Positions 44,106 to 53,402 of a stretch of DNA of 64,000 nt are shown here, in pieces. The stretch comes from a virus. The notes under the pieces are model-generated. The model saw only the letters and a program-made list of their open reading frames with translations. It did no database searches and had not been told where the DNA came from. The stretch is taken from the IMG/VR virus record IMGVR_UViG_3300008113_000084, positions 1 through 64,000 of that record. One strand, written 5' to 3'. The translations under genes and the position numbers were made by a program. The number at the start of each line of letters is the position of its first letter. Position 1 is the first letter of the stretch.

Positions 44106-45121
44106 GCCAAACCCCTTTTCTCAATCTCGTGATTGATGAGGCCCCAGCACTCCTCCCTGGTCATGCTTCCTGGGTCCTTGGCCGTACTGACCACGGGAAA
44201 AACCCTTCGACCCAGGTACGGGTACAGCGCCGACGCGAAGCCGACAGACTTGTCGGAAGCGTCGGCATCGAGAAAGATGGCGACGGGCTTGTCAGCAAAG
44301 CCTTCCTGAATCAGCTTTTTCTGGTTGTCGGTCATGTCCGACCCCAGCAATGCCACAGCTTCAGGACCTACTCGCCAAACGTCAGCTGCGCCCTCGACCA
44401 CAACGCAGATATTTCTGGTCTTGGCCAGGTCGTAGTTGTAGAGCATGTCTTTCTTGGACATGCCCCTAAGGTTGAAATACTTCTGTACGTTGCTCTCCTT
44501 CCAGTTGGGATCGCCAATATAGCGACCCTGCCAGCCCACAAGCATTCCCTTGAAGGCTATAGGTATGAAAATGCGATTGGTCAGCGGATAATAGGTGCGG
44601 TCAAAGACGCTCTCACAGTAACCTACTCCGAAATTCGACTCAAGCTCGTAGGGGTCGTAGCCCCTGCCTTGCAGATAGGTTATCGCGTGGTGCTCTGGCG
44701 GCAGCTCCGAGAAAAGCCTTATGACACCTGGAAGAGGTTTTTCTTCCAGGGGTTTAGACGGGTCTATCTCAGAACCTTGCGTGACTTGCAACACAACATG
44801 ACGCTGGCCGTTGAAGATAATGTTGTACAGCTCCTTGCGGTTCTCCGATCCGAAGATACCGTCAAGGCAGCGAGTTTCGTTGTAGCAGACTGCCAACCAT
44901 CGATGCTCGGCAAACCTGTGATTAACCCACAGTCGCTGTTTCCTGTCTCCACAGAAGGGACAGTTGACGCGATAGTATTCGCCAGGGGACAAAACCTCGG
45001 TAACAACCCTGTAGCCGATTAGCCTGTCGCGCATCTGTAGCGACATGCCTTGGTTGGCGATCTTGACTACACCGAATTTCTCCTCAAGTCTTGCATACAG
45101 CTCTCGACATAGTACTCGCAT
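44102..45121 (-). CDS. DnaG-like primase, 339 aa
   Basis: N-terminal zinc-binding region CPFCGDRKQRLWVNHRFAEHRWLAVC...C (about 54-85). Toprim catalytic core: ICVVVEGAADVWRVG (about 235-249, with the key Glu) and PVAIFLDADASDKS (about 279-292, DxD). Family role is synthesis of RNA primers for lagging-strand replication. Shorter than bacterial DnaG, lacking the helicase-binding C-terminal domain, as in phage primases. Flanked by polymerase and helicase. Confidence 0.87.
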   Translation of the reverse strand: MRVLCRELYARLEEKFGVVKIANQGMSLQMRDRLIGYRVVTEVLSPGEYYRVNCPFCGDRKQRLWVNHRFAEHRWLAVCYNETRCLDGIFGSENRKELYNIIFNGQRHVVLQVTQGSEIDPSKPLEEKPLPGVIRLFSELPPEHHAITYLQGRGYDPYELESNFGVGYCESVFDRTYYPLTNRIFIPIAFKGMLVGWQGRYIGDPNWKESNVQKYFNLRGMSKKDMLYNYDLAKTRNICVVVEGAADVWRVGPEAVALLGSDMTDNQKKLIQEGFADKPVAIFLDADASDKSVGFASALYPYLGRRVFPVVSTAKDPGSMTREECWGLINHEIEKRGLA

Positions 45122-45130
45122 GGTTCACTC

Positions 45131-46771
45131 TCAGTTTGGGTTCATGTCGTCAGCCGTGACGGATGGGACCCTGGCTGAGCGTGTCGCCCTCCTCTGTGGT
45201 GCTTCGTTAGTAACGGCAACGTTCCTAGCTTCTACGTGTTGTAAAGAATTGTTTACTATGCGGAACTCGTCGGTGAGGCGCAGACCCTGGCAGTAGGGAA
45301 TGTACTCAAGAGACGGCATCTTCCTGGGTGGCTCGACGTCGCGTGCCTTCGACATGTTCATGTTGACGACAAGTTTGTCGTCGCTGTCCTTGGTGGGCTG
45401 CGACAGAGTGAAGCAGAACCAGCAGTTTTCGCCGAAGTCGGAAGCCTCGGACGAGTCTATGTGCGACAACAACGTGCCAGGCTTCTTGCTCAACGCAGCC
45501 TTGTTCATCTGCTGCAAAATCAAGGATGCGCAGTTAAACTTGTCAGCCACCTGCCGTCTGACGTAGTCGGGCAACCTGCCCAGGTGGTGTCGAATCTGCT
45601 CGGCGGAAATGCCGTTCAGGTCCATGTACCGCCTGGTGAAGGCCTTCGCATAGTCGAGTATGAACAGCGACACGCCCTTGCCGGACTCCTGGCAGTACGT
45701 GTCCGTCATCATCTCCAGGTCGGACACATAGCCCTTGCCGAGAACGTCAGACCCTTCGGTTGCCCCAGACAGATCGATGATCTTCAAAAACTTATCGATC
45801 TTTTCTATAGCCTCTTCCAGCCGAACGGTCTCGGGAAGGGCTATGCCGTACTTGACTTGGTAGTCGTCTGGGTCGGTTGGAACATAATCACGCAGTGGGT
45901 TGATGGAGTTGAAATGATCGCGAATGCGCCTAGCCGGAATCTTGGACAGGAACGACAGCACCCTAAACGATATTTCCTCGGGAGCGCCCTCGCAGTTTGC
46001 GAATACAACAATCTCAGACTCTTCTCCACGCAGGTGCTTGTTCCACTCTAGGCTGATACGGCAGGCAGCCGCCTGTGTGGCAACGGTGGTTTTACAGCCG
46101 CCGAACACGCCAAACAGACCGCTGACTGTCTTCCTGTGCAAACCGCCCTGGGTCAGCGCGTTCAGAAAATCCATGTGCTGGTCGAAGGACACATAGTTGT
46201 TCAGCCGCTGCCGTACTTGAGGAACAGAAGATATGGTGCTGCGATTCAACAACCGCTGAACTTCCAGCAGATTGCGACTGGCCGCCTCAAAGATATCGCC
46301 TGGGTTGGCTAACGACGCGTTAGAAGCGTTGAGCAAAGCGCTGCGCGTCGGCATGACTACGCGACGATCAATAATCAGTTCGCGCAGCAGCTGCGTTGCC
46401 ACAAATTCTGTGGAACGCACTTCCTCTGGTGTCGAGATAGCCAGTAGCGAGTAGATGGCCAAGGTTTCTTCGCTGGCCACTTTCTCAGAAAAGCCTGAGT
46501 GGTTCTCCCTTGCCAGACTGGTCATCTCGGCTACCGCCAAGCCCTGCACGGGCAGTTCGTTGGTAGCGTCGAAGTGCGACAGTAGCATGCGTAGGAACGC
46601 TGCGTGAAATTCTTCGCCAGGGTTGTTGAGAATCTCAGGAAGAAATGAAGGCTTTACCTTGACGAACAGTACTTTGTTTCTGACCAGAACACCGAATATG
46701 ACTATCAGATGTTCTGGTGTTATTGCCCTCTTTACAAGCGGCTGTCGATTGCCAGGTCTCTGGCCAAACAT
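45131..46771 (-). CDS. DnaB-like replicative helicase, 546 aa
   Basis: GGAGG 5 nt before the ATG. The RecA-fold helicase core has Walker A GVFGGCKTTVATQAA (about 221-235), Walker B region GVSLFILDYAKAF (about 372-384), and CASLILQQMNKAALSK for sensing. The N-terminal 190 residues are helical, like the DnaB N-domain. Would unwind DNA at the fork with the primase next to it. The glycine before the Walker lysine is cysteine (Cys226), the same unusual change as in the recA-like gene. Confidence 0.82.
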   Translation of the reverse strand: MFGQRPGNRQPLVKRAITPEHLIVIFGVLVRNKVLFVKVKPSFLPEILNNPGEEFHAAFLRMLLSHFDATNELPVQGLAVAEMTSLARENHSGFSEKVASEETLAIYSLLAISTPEEVRSTEFVATQLLRELIIDRRVVMPTRSALLNASNASLANPGDIFEAASRNLLEVQRLLNRSTISSVPQVRQRLNNYVSFDQHMDFLNALTQGGLHRKTVSGLFGVFGGCKTTVATQAAACRISLEWNKHLRGEESEIVVFANCEGAPEEISFRVLSFLSKIPARRIRDHFNSINPLRDYVPTDPDDYQVKYGIALPETVRLEEAIEKIDKFLKIIDLSGATEGSDVLGKGYVSDLEMMTDTYCQESGKGVSLFILDYAKAFTRRYMDLNGISAEQIRHHLGRLPDYVRRQVADKFNCASLILQQMNKAALSKKPGTLLSHIDSSEASDFGENCWFCFTLSQPTKDSDDKLVVNMNMSKARDVEPPRKMPSLEYIPYCQGLRLTDEFRIVNNSLQHVEARNVAVTNEAPQRRATRSARVPSVTADDMNPN

Positions 46772-46785
46772 AAAAACCTCCGTGA

Positions 46786-47469
46786 CTACACGGCAGAAAG
46801 CTCAGCCTCTTCAACAATGTCTTTGGGAATAATTTCTTTCCACAAAGAACTGTCGTAAGACCTTTTCTGCCTGAGATATTCGATGACAGCAGGCGACCTT
46901 GTTACCTGTGCTACAGCGTCTATTCCGTTGACGAGAGCAAGGTGGTGCCTAAACAACGCAGAAAAAGGCAGGGTTAAGTCACGAACAATACTGTCGATGA
47001 CTTTCTCTGGAGTCCAACCGTAACGTGATATGTAAACACTTCTGTTCTCCGCTTCTATCTCTAGGTTTTTAAAGTATTGGTACAACTGTTGGTTTAGCGC
47101 GTCAACAGGTACCTCTTCTTTTCTACACAAATCCAGCGCAGCGCTGGACATGCAATCTGTCGGTTCTGGAGCGCGGGGGCCTCTAGTGTGTGTAAATCTT
47201 GTCTTGATCAGCTCTATGGGGTCCACGCCTGACTTAAAAGCAAACTGAGCTATCTTTGGCCATATAGGCTTATAGCTTTTACCGTATTTGTCTTGCACTG
47301 GTCTTCTAGTAGAGCCAGGCCTGACATCGTCTGTTCCGTCCCATTTAGGTATAGGTGATAAACCATAGGAGCTAGGCCGACCGCTCAGTCTCGACTCAAA
47401 CTTTCTCCTTTCTGTAACGTATGTCTGCCGTATGCGCTGGTGCAGCTCTGTCTCTGCGTCTCTTTGCAT
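46786..47469 (-). CDS. Hypothetical replication-block protein, 227 aa
   Basis: ATG 47469 immediately follows the helicase stop (TGATATG). Polar, helical, Arg-rich at the N-terminus (HQRIRQTYVTERRKFESRL). No motif recognised. Its place between two helicase genes suggests a loader or accessory factor, by context only. Confidence 0.55.
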   Translation of the reverse strand: MQRDAETELHQRIRQTYVTERRKFESRLSGRPSSYGLSPIPKWDGTDDVRPGSTRRPVQDKYGKSYKPIWPKIAQFAFKSGVDPIELIKTRFTHTRGPRAPEPTDCMSSAALDLCRKEEVPVDALNQQLYQYFKNLEIEAENRSVYISRYGWTPEKVIDSIVRDLTLPFSALFRHHLALVNGIDAVAQVTRSPAVIEYLRQKRSYDSSLWKEIIPKDIVEEAELSAV

Positions 47470-47470
47470 A

Positions 47471-48976
47471 TCACAGCTTACCCCTTGTCCTGGCTGGAGG
47501 CTGCTCCCAGCCCTGTCGAACATACGTCCGTTTGCGCTCTTGGCTACGCCTGAAGAAACCGCTGTCGAAGTAGTCCATACAGTCTATGACCAAACCGTGA
47601 TCTTTGCCAGAAGCGTCATGCCTACGAACAACACGGCCAGGAGCCTGTATGTCCATAATCTCACTGGCACGAGCGTCTGCTCGTATCAGTACTGACAGCT
47701 GAGGAAAGTCCACGCCTGTGGACCATACATCTGTAGCTATCACCTTCTTCAAGGTACCAGCTTCAAAATCCTTAGACATCTTGTCTCGAATCTGCGGTGT
47801 CATGGCAGGCTCGGTTAGCTTGTCGAGCATACCCTTCTTGACAAGCGCCTCGTACTGGTCGGTATCCATTTTGTCGTAGCAAAGTTTGAAGTCTGGCAGC
47901 TCTTGCTTGAGATAAACGGCATGCTCGAGCGTGCGCACCAAGATAAGCACCTGGTCGTCAGAGTCAAACTCGTTTGCCTTCTGGGCAATGAGGTTGTTCC
48001 TGAACTGGTTGCGCCAGATGCCCCAGCGCTCCTTGGCGGTGTCCTTCTTGAACTCGCATGGATTAACCGGCATGCGCACGTCAATCCACTCAACCTGAAC
48101 AGGCAAAACCAGTCCGTGCTGTACAGCCTCCTGGTAAGTCATCTCAAAGATGCGTGGGCCGAACAGGCCTTCCAGTCGGTGGTGAGCACCGTCGAATCGA
48201 CCCTCTGGTGTTGCCGTAAACCCGAACATGCGAACATGCTGGTACTTGGCTAGCTCGACGGAATAAGACGGGGCCGCTGCTTCATGCACCTCGTCGTATA
48301 GGACGATGTCAGCGCACTCGCCTGGCGTGTGGTCAACCAGATGCAGCGAGTCAGCCGTGATAACGGTAACCCGACCCCACCGACGCTGACCGCCGCCGAC
48401 TTGACCGACGTCAGGAATGAACTTGACCAGATGGCGCAGCAATCGCTGCATAACATCTTTGCGCTTGGTGATGACGTGGATACGGGCGTTGGGATGCATC
48501 ATGCAGATAGCGCCGAACAGGAACGACTTGCCGAAGCCTGTCGGTGCGACAATGATGCCTCCCTCGCTAACGGATATGGCAGCTATACACTCGTCCTGTT
48601 TGGCCTTCAAGTCCATCCGCGCGAAAACACGATTAAAGTCTGTGTGAAAGCGCTCAGGGTTTGGCAAAGGTGGAGGGTAGTCCACAATCTCAACTGGCGC
48701 GCCGAATTCCTGACACAATCCGTAAACCCTGTGGCTGAAGCCTTTGGGAAAAATTAGACGGCCTGTCTCGTCGTAGGCGAAGAGCTTTACTTCCTCGGAT
48801 TGAAAGGGGGCGTATCCGCCTCGCTGATAGGCGTCCTGTCCGCGCAACTGGGATACGTGGGTGTAGGTCAGCTGGCTTTCAATCTTCTTGATCATGCCAA
48901 AAGGCGGTTCACCACTGACTACTTCCAGCTCCGCCAGGTTGCCTTTTCTGTGCAGTCTGAAACGTGAAGACGACAT
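47471..48976 (-). CDS. SF2 DEAD/DEAH-type helicase (UvsW-like), 501 aa
   Basis: ATG 48976 with GGAG 5 nt upstream. Motif I IIVAPTGFGKSFL (about 137-149), motif II IVLYDEVHEAA (DEVH, about 221-231), motif III MFGFTATPEG (about 249-258), motif VI-like IQAPGRVVRRH (about 458-468). Resembles T4 UvsW, which processes stalled forks and R-loops. The Walker A here is normal (GFGKS), unlike the RecA-fold proteins. Confidence 0.82.
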   Translation of the reverse strand: MSSSRFRLHRKGNLAELEVVSGEPPFGMIKKIESQLTYTHVSQLRGQDAYQRGGYAPFQSEEVKLFAYDETGRLIFPKGFSHRVYGLCQEFGAPVEIVDYPPPLPNPERFHTDFNRVFARMDLKAKQDECIAAISVSEGGIIVAPTGFGKSFLFGAICMMHPNARIHVITKRKDVMQRLLRHLVKFIPDVGQVGGGQRRWGRVTVITADSLHLVDHTPGECADIVLYDEVHEAAAPSYSVELAKYQHVRMFGFTATPEGRFDGAHHRLEGLFGPRIFEMTYQEAVQHGLVLPVQVEWIDVRMPVNPCEFKKDTAKERWGIWRNQFRNNLIAQKANEFDSDDQVLILVRTLEHAVYLKQELPDFKLCYDKMDTDQYEALVKKGMLDKLTEPAMTPQIRDKMSKDFEAGTLKKVIATDVWSTGVDFPQLSVLIRADARASEIMDIQAPGRVVRRHDASGKDHGLVIDCMDYFDSGFFRRSQERKRTYVRQGWEQPPARTRGKL

Positions 48977-49002
48977 GTTGACTCCGTGGACAAAAAGACA
49001 TC

Positions 49003-49028
49003 TATGTCGGCAGGGGTGTGCCGACATA
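49003..49028 (-). terminator. Rho-independent terminator-like hairpin
   Basis: On the minus strand TATGTCGGCA, loop CACCCC, TGCCGACATA, then GATG and TCTTTTTG. It lies between the 333-aa gene and the UvsW-like gene and follows a second hairpin at 49043. Confidence 0.7.
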
Positions 49029-49042
49029 GGAGAGTATGCGCC

Positions 49043-49072
49043 TGTAAGAAAAACAGTCTAGGTTTTCTTACA
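49043..49072 (-). promoter_or_regulatory. Hairpin overlapping the stop codon of the 333-aa gene
   Basis: A perfect 10-bp stem TGTAAGAAAA / TTTTCTTACA, loop of 10 nt, contains the TAG stop at 49058-49060. It may act with the downstream terminator hairpin or protect the 3' end of the message. Confidence 0.55.
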
Positions 49073-50059
49073 GAAAGTTTCCCTAAACCGAACTACTTCT
49101 TCAGGGCTGGCGAAGAAGTGCTCTGGAACGAACAGGGACTCGTTCCAGGGATTGGGCATAGGGTACAGCAAGTTTAGCCAGCAGCCGTGTAGATACGATA
49201 GGAATTTCTGGCACGTGGCAAGAACAGCCTCGTCAAAATATTCTTTACGCTCTAGAGGGCTGCCGCTGATAAAAGACGACGCGACGTTAAAATAAGTGCC
49301 TAGCAGGAAATCCGTCTTGCCTGAGTCAGGCGTGATTAACATGGCGTCCCAGTTCTTGTAGGCCTGCCAGGAGCTGACCACAAAACCTCGGCGCTGTGCC
49401 TTGGTGATAACGCCATCGTGGCCCTGCTCTTCGGACAGCCCGTGCTTGAGCTTGTTGACACCCATGTAGTCGTAATACTTCGACAGCTTGTTGGGGAAGA
49501 AAGTGTCAACAAACCAGCGAGGATCAATAGTCTGAGCGACGACCAGCATGCACGCATGATCGTTGACGCCTGGGACAAAACGCAGGTATTTAGCCAGAGG
49601 AAGCTGCTCGTACAGGGCCATCAAAACATCCAGGTTAGCCGACACTGAACCAGGCTCAGCCAGGATGTGCGACATCGTGTACACGATGTGATCGTCTTTG
49701 GTAACGCTGTGAAAGCCACCCAGAGTCGATGGATACTTCCAGCGACGCATGTTGAGCAAAACTTTTTCTGGGCAATATTCATCGAGATTGATCAGCTCGA
49801 CTTGAGGGCTGCAAACCTGTACGTCTTTCAGCTCTCCCTTAACTTTGGCTTCATACAAAGCCGTTATCATCCTGGCATTTCTGCTGTCACCAACCAACCG
49901 AACAGTCAGTTTCTTGTTTAGAAAAGAAGGGCTGTCGCAGTAGTCCTCGTAGAGTATGTTGGACGGCCTTGGTGTGCCGTTACCTGAGATATACCACACT
50001 TCATCGTCGAGAGAGTTGTACAACTTGAGTGTGGTTGTTTCATCGGTAAGGACACCCAT
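49058..50059 (-). CDS. Hypothetical protein, 333 aa
   Basis: GAGGAGG precedes the ATG. Not recognised. A folded alpha/beta protein with a Trp/Tyr-rich C-terminal third (GCWLNLLYPMPNPWNESLFVPEHFF). Two hairpins end the gene. It sits between SbcC and the UvsW-like helicase. Confidence 0.6.
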   Translation of the reverse strand: MGVLTDETTTLKLYNSLDDEVWYISGNGTPRPSNILYEDYCDSPSFLNKKLTVRLVGDSRNARMITALYEAKVKGELKDVQVCSPQVELINLDEYCPEKVLLNMRRWKYPSTLGGFHSVTKDDHIVYTMSHILAEPGSVSANLDVLMALYEQLPLAKYLRFVPGVNDHACMLVVAQTIDPRWFVDTFFPNKLSKYYDYMGVNKLKHGLSEEQGHDGVITKAQRRGFVVSSWQAYKNWDAMLITPDSGKTDFLLGTYFNVASSFISGSPLERKEYFDEAVLATCQKFLSYLHGCWLNLLYPMPNPWNESLFVPEHFFASPEEVVRFRETFCKKT

Positions 50060-50074
50060 GGTGCCTCCTCAGAC

Positions 50075-52201
50075 CTAATGCAGGTCTATTGTATGGTCGA
50101 ATAAGTGTCCAATGTTCTTCTCGTGAGTTACCACGAGAATCTGCACACCGTTAGAGGCTGAAAATTGTTTTAATCGGTCAAAGGCTTTCTCCAACGCGCC
50201 CAGGTTAGCCTCGTCCAAACCCACCGTGGGCTCGTCAAGGCAAAGTAAACCCAAGTTAGCAGCGAAAGTGGAATTAACAGCCAACCTGTAGGCGATGGTC
50301 AGGATAACCTTTTGACCGCCCGACAACCTGGCTGCTGGTACTTTCTTAGACCCAAAATTCGCTGTGAATGATAGGTCTTGCTCTAACTCTATATTAAACG
50401 GAACGCCAATCTGAGCCAATGTGTTATTTAGCTCTGTGACAACCTTAGCCATGTACTTGTACGACAGCACCATAGGAAGCGCGTTGTACTTGAATACCTT
50501 TTTAAGGTTGTCAATGCGCTCGTTCCAAGAGTCGTGCAGCGCTGCGAGGCTGAGCTGGTTGCGCGCCGCTTCTATCTTTTGATTGCAATTTTTGACCTCA
50601 GCTTCAGACAGGGCAATGTCCGTCTTCAGCTTCTGGATGCGCGACTTGGTGATTTTCAGCTCGGAAATCACGGTGTTTGCCGAGTTGACGCTGCTCTCGT
50701 CCAGGTCGGAGTAGCCCTTCAGCTCATCCAATTCCTTCTGCATTTCAGCTGTCTGGTGGTCCAGAGAGGTGCCAAGCCTGCCGCCCAAGACATCCAGGGC
50801 GTTGATTTTGTTACCAGTGGCGACGAACGAATCTTTCAGGATTTTCTTCTTTTCCAGTATTCCCTTGGCCTCGTCCCTGGAGACGGAGGGTTGGGCCACC
50901 TCAACCAGATCGGCCAGAGTTTTGTTGGCTGTCTCCAGTCGCTTGACGAAGTTGGTCTTCCAAGCCAGGTGCAGCACCTTCTTCTTGTCAAATGCCGCCG
51001 TGCTGGCGATCTGCTCCGTCAAGGCCGTGATGCTGTCGGACAGAGCCAGCAGCTCCTCCTTGGCCTCAAGCCACTTGTCCTTCAGGTTGCTGGCTGGAGT
51101 ACCGCAGGTGGGACAGCTGGCTGACTCGTCCTCTGGGTTGATGGACGAGATGAACTGGTTGTGTTGGCGCTGCTTGAACTTCAAGCTGTCCAGAGTCAGG
51201 GTCACGGACTCCAAGTCCGTCAGGTAGTCGTAGGGTTGCTGGGGTTCTGGATTCAGCAGCTTCTCGGCCTCCAGGATGTTCAGGGCCTTCTGGGCCTGCT
51301 GCTGCTGGTGGAGGTAGCTGTCGTACTTGATCCACAGCGCCTCGACTTTCAAAGCCTCCTCAGCTGACGGCTCGATCTGGTCTATGGCGTCATGCAAAGC
51401 CAGCAGCTCATCGGTGAGCTCCTGGGTCTTGGCATCGTGCTCCGTCTTATCCTGCTCCAGCTTTTTGATCGCCTCCAGTCGGCTGGCTACAGAGTTCTCC
51501 AGCTTTACCTTTCTTGCCCACAGGCTGACGATGTTGCTGTACTGCAAAATTTCAGAGTCGAGATCGGTCTCGGAAGGCAGTGCTTCCAGGGCAGTCGTGA
51601 GGTCCTTGACAGCCTGCACCGCCTTGCTGAAATTGTCGTTAAGCTCCTGGAGGTTCTGCGAGGCGATGCCGACGGTGGACAGCTTGAGGCTGCCGTCAGA
51701 CAGGTTGTCGCCAATCTTGTTCAGCTGCTCAATCTTGAACAGCTTCTGGAAAGCCGAGATTCGCTTCGCTGCCGACAGCGCCAGAGGACCAAAGTTGTCC
51801 CACTGCTCGACGAAAACGTATTGCCCGAGAATCTCCTTGTCTACCTCCAGGATGTGCAGCAGCTTCTCCAACACTTCCTTGTCCGAGGTGTATATCTTGT
51901 CGTTGACAAACAGCTGGCGGTCCACGGGCTCCAGCCGACGTAGCAGCCGCAGGTCCTGGCTGTTGTGTGAGAAGTGCAGGTCCACACTGCACTCTCCGCC
52001 GTCGGTGTTCAAGGAGATGTTCTCGGCTGCCTTGCCCGCATTCCTGCCGAAGTCGCCAGTCAAAGCGCCGTAGACGGCGTTTAGGATGTTTGACTTTCCC
52101 GAACCGTTAGGACCGACGATGACGTTCAGACCCTTCTGGAACTCGACGGTCCTGCTGATGTGCTGGCAGAAGTTGCGCAGTTTTACCTTCTTAAGAAACA
52201 T
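50075..52201 (-). CDS. SbcC/Rad50/gp46-like recombination nuclease subunit, 708 aa
   Basis: SMC-type ATPase: Walker A NVIVGPNGSGKSNILNAVYG (about 27-46), long coiled coils (about 180-330 and 400-520) around the zinc hook SCPTCG (about 362-367), C-terminal signature ARLSGGQKVILTIAYRLA (about 622) and Walker B LGLLCLDEPTVGLDEAN (about 650). With SbcD it forms the end-processing nuclease that resects double-strand ends for recombination. It overlaps sbcD by 11 nt. Confidence 0.9.
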   Translation of the reverse strand: MFLKKVKLRNFCQHISRTVEFQKGLNVIVGPNGSGKSNILNAVYGALTGDFGRNAGKAAENISLNTDGGECSVDLHFSHNSQDLRLLRRLEPVDRQLFVNDKIYTSDKEVLEKLLHILEVDKEILGQYVFVEQWDNFGPLALSAAKRISAFQKLFKIEQLNKIGDNLSDGSLKLSTVGIASQNLQELNDNFSKAVQAVKDLTTALEALPSETDLDSEILQYSNIVSLWARKVKLENSVASRLEAIKKLEQDKTEHDAKTQELTDELLALHDAIDQIEPSAEEALKVEALWIKYDSYLHQQQQAQKALNILEAEKLLNPEPQQPYDYLTDLESVTLTLDSLKFKQRQHNQFISSINPEDESASCPTCGTPASNLKDKWLEAKEELLALSDSITALTEQIASTAAFDKKKVLHLAWKTNFVKRLETANKTLADLVEVAQPSVSRDEAKGILEKKKILKDSFVATGNKINALDVLGGRLGTSLDHQTAEMQKELDELKGYSDLDESSVNSANTVISELKITKSRIQKLKTDIALSEAEVKNCNQKIEAARNQLSLAALHDSWNERIDNLKKVFKYNALPMVLSYKYMAKVVTELNNTLAQIGVPFNIELEQDLSFTANFGSKKVPAARLSGGQKVILTIAYRLAVNSTFAANLGLLCLDEPTVGLDEANLGALEKAFDRLKQFSASNGVQILVVTHEKNIGHLFDHTIDLH

Positions 52202-53327
52202 TGGCTACTCCCTGTAAATGCTCGTTGCGCATCTCTAACAGCTCCTGCTCGACATTTCCTGAATTGAAGATGCGCACGGCATCCTTGTGGGCGACAGTGC
52301 TTTCGGAGAACCCTGTCTGTTCCACGCATTCAGATATGTCAACAAGCTCTTGTATGTGTTTACGTTCCACAGCTGCCGTGACTTCACTTGAGTTGAAGTC
52401 AGTCGGAATGATTTCGTAATTCCAGTTGCGGAACTTGTCACACAGCAAGTCGTAAGCGTTAGGAATGTTGTTTTGATATCGCACACATACCAGCGGAGTG
52501 GCTATGTGTTCTGGCAAATCCCTGTGCGGCCATTCGATCAGTAAGTCCTCGTTAGTCAGGTTCATCAGTATGTCAAAATGCTTTTCAGACTTGAGCTCAA
52601 ATAGAGCGAATGGCCTAGTCTTAAGACGATACTGAGTCCAACTAAGATCACTGTTCAAAATGAATATGAACTTGTGAGGAGGCTCATTAGTCGCCTGCAT
52701 ATTAATGGAGCCAGAAGACAAACACTCTGTGCCGTCTATGCGCAGAATCTCAGTCTTGTGGTAATCGCCAGTGTAGATAACCTTGGCGAAAGCGGCGTTT
52801 TTGAACATAAAGTTCTCGTCGCTTTTCTTTATAAAGTCAGCCCATACCTGGTGCGTCACGTATAGGTCAAAGCGGTCCTTGCCTGCATAAGAGTGCATGA
52901 CGCGACACTGATCGGCAAAGCGGTTGCCTGAGAACTCGATGTCTTGACCGACGACACGAAGACCCTGTATCTCAAACTCCTTGAACGGCTGGGAAGTCTT
53001 GAAGCTGTCAATATGGACGGCGTTGGAGCACAAGCTCATCCACGGAACTTCTGACAGCTCATGCTGGCCTTGCACGTAGAAAACAGGAATGCCGACGCGC
53101 TCCAACCGTTTCATCTGCTCAAAGCAGAATACGACAGACTCACTGGGCGGCTGTTTGATGTCGAAAAGATCGCCAGCAGCAATTAGAGGAACATCCAGCT
53201 TTATGCAAAGATCAACGATCTGTTGCAGAGAGTAATAAGAATCCCTGTGAACATTTGGATGTTTCTTCCAAGAAAAAGGACTCAGATGCCAATCGGACGT
53301 CAGCACCAGCAGGGGTTTTACAGCCAT
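52191..53327 (-). CDS. SbcD/Mre11/gp47-like nuclease subunit, 378 aa
   Basis: ATG 53327 with AGGAG upstream. Calcineurin-like phosphoesterase motifs: LTSDWHLSPFSW (about 10-21), PLIAAGDLFDIKQPP (about 47-61), FYVQGQHELSEVPW (about 82-95), and DLYVTHQVWAD and IYTGDYHKTEIL (about 155-200). The usual GNHE motif reads GQHE here, so one metal ligand differs. Forms a complex with the SbcC-like product. Divergent from csrA1 across 75 bp. Confidence 0.87.
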   Translation of the reverse strand: MAVKPLLVLTSDWHLSPFSWKKHPNVHRDSYYSLQQIVDLCIKLDVPLIAAGDLFDIKQPPSESVVFCFEQMKRLERVGIPVFYVQGQHELSEVPWMSLCSNAVHIDSFKTSQPFKEFEIQGLRVVGQDIEFSGNRFADQCRVMHSYAGKDRFDLYVTHQVWADFIKKSDENFMFKNAAFAKVIYTGDYHKTEILRIDGTECLSSGSINMQATNEPPHKFIFILNSDLSWTQYRLKTRPFALFELKSEKHFDILMNLTNEDLLIEWPHRDLPEHIATPLVCVRYQNNIPNAYDLLCDKFRNWNYEIIPTDFNSSEVTAAVERKHIQELVDISECVEQTGFSESTVAHKDAVRIFNSGNVEQELLEMRNEHLQGVANVS

Positions 53328-53343
53328 AAATCTTTCTCCTGGG

Positions 53344-53371
53344 TTGAAGTGCTGATGCGGGTCTATACAAT
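53344..53371 (+). promoter_or_regulatory. Candidate sigma70-type promoter for csrA1
   Basis: TTGAAG, 16-bp spacer, TACAAT, ending about 30 bp before the csrA1 start. It lies in the short divergent region facing sbcD. It is the only promoter-like sequence I could place with an obvious plus-strand gene after it. Confidence 0.5.
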
Positions 53372-53386
53372 GTCCCAAGAGGCACG

Positions 53387-53401
53387 TTGAAAGGAGTTCA
53401 A
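53387..53401 (+). promoter_or_regulatory. Hairpin displaying the csrA1 ribosome-binding site
   Basis: TTGAA-AGGAG-TTCAA: a 5-bp stem whose loop is the Shine-Dalgarno AGGAG, just before the ATG. CsrA proteins bind GGA shown in hairpin loops, often over ribosome sites, so this fits self-repression by CsrA1 (inference). Confidence 0.55.
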
Positions 53402-53402
53402 A

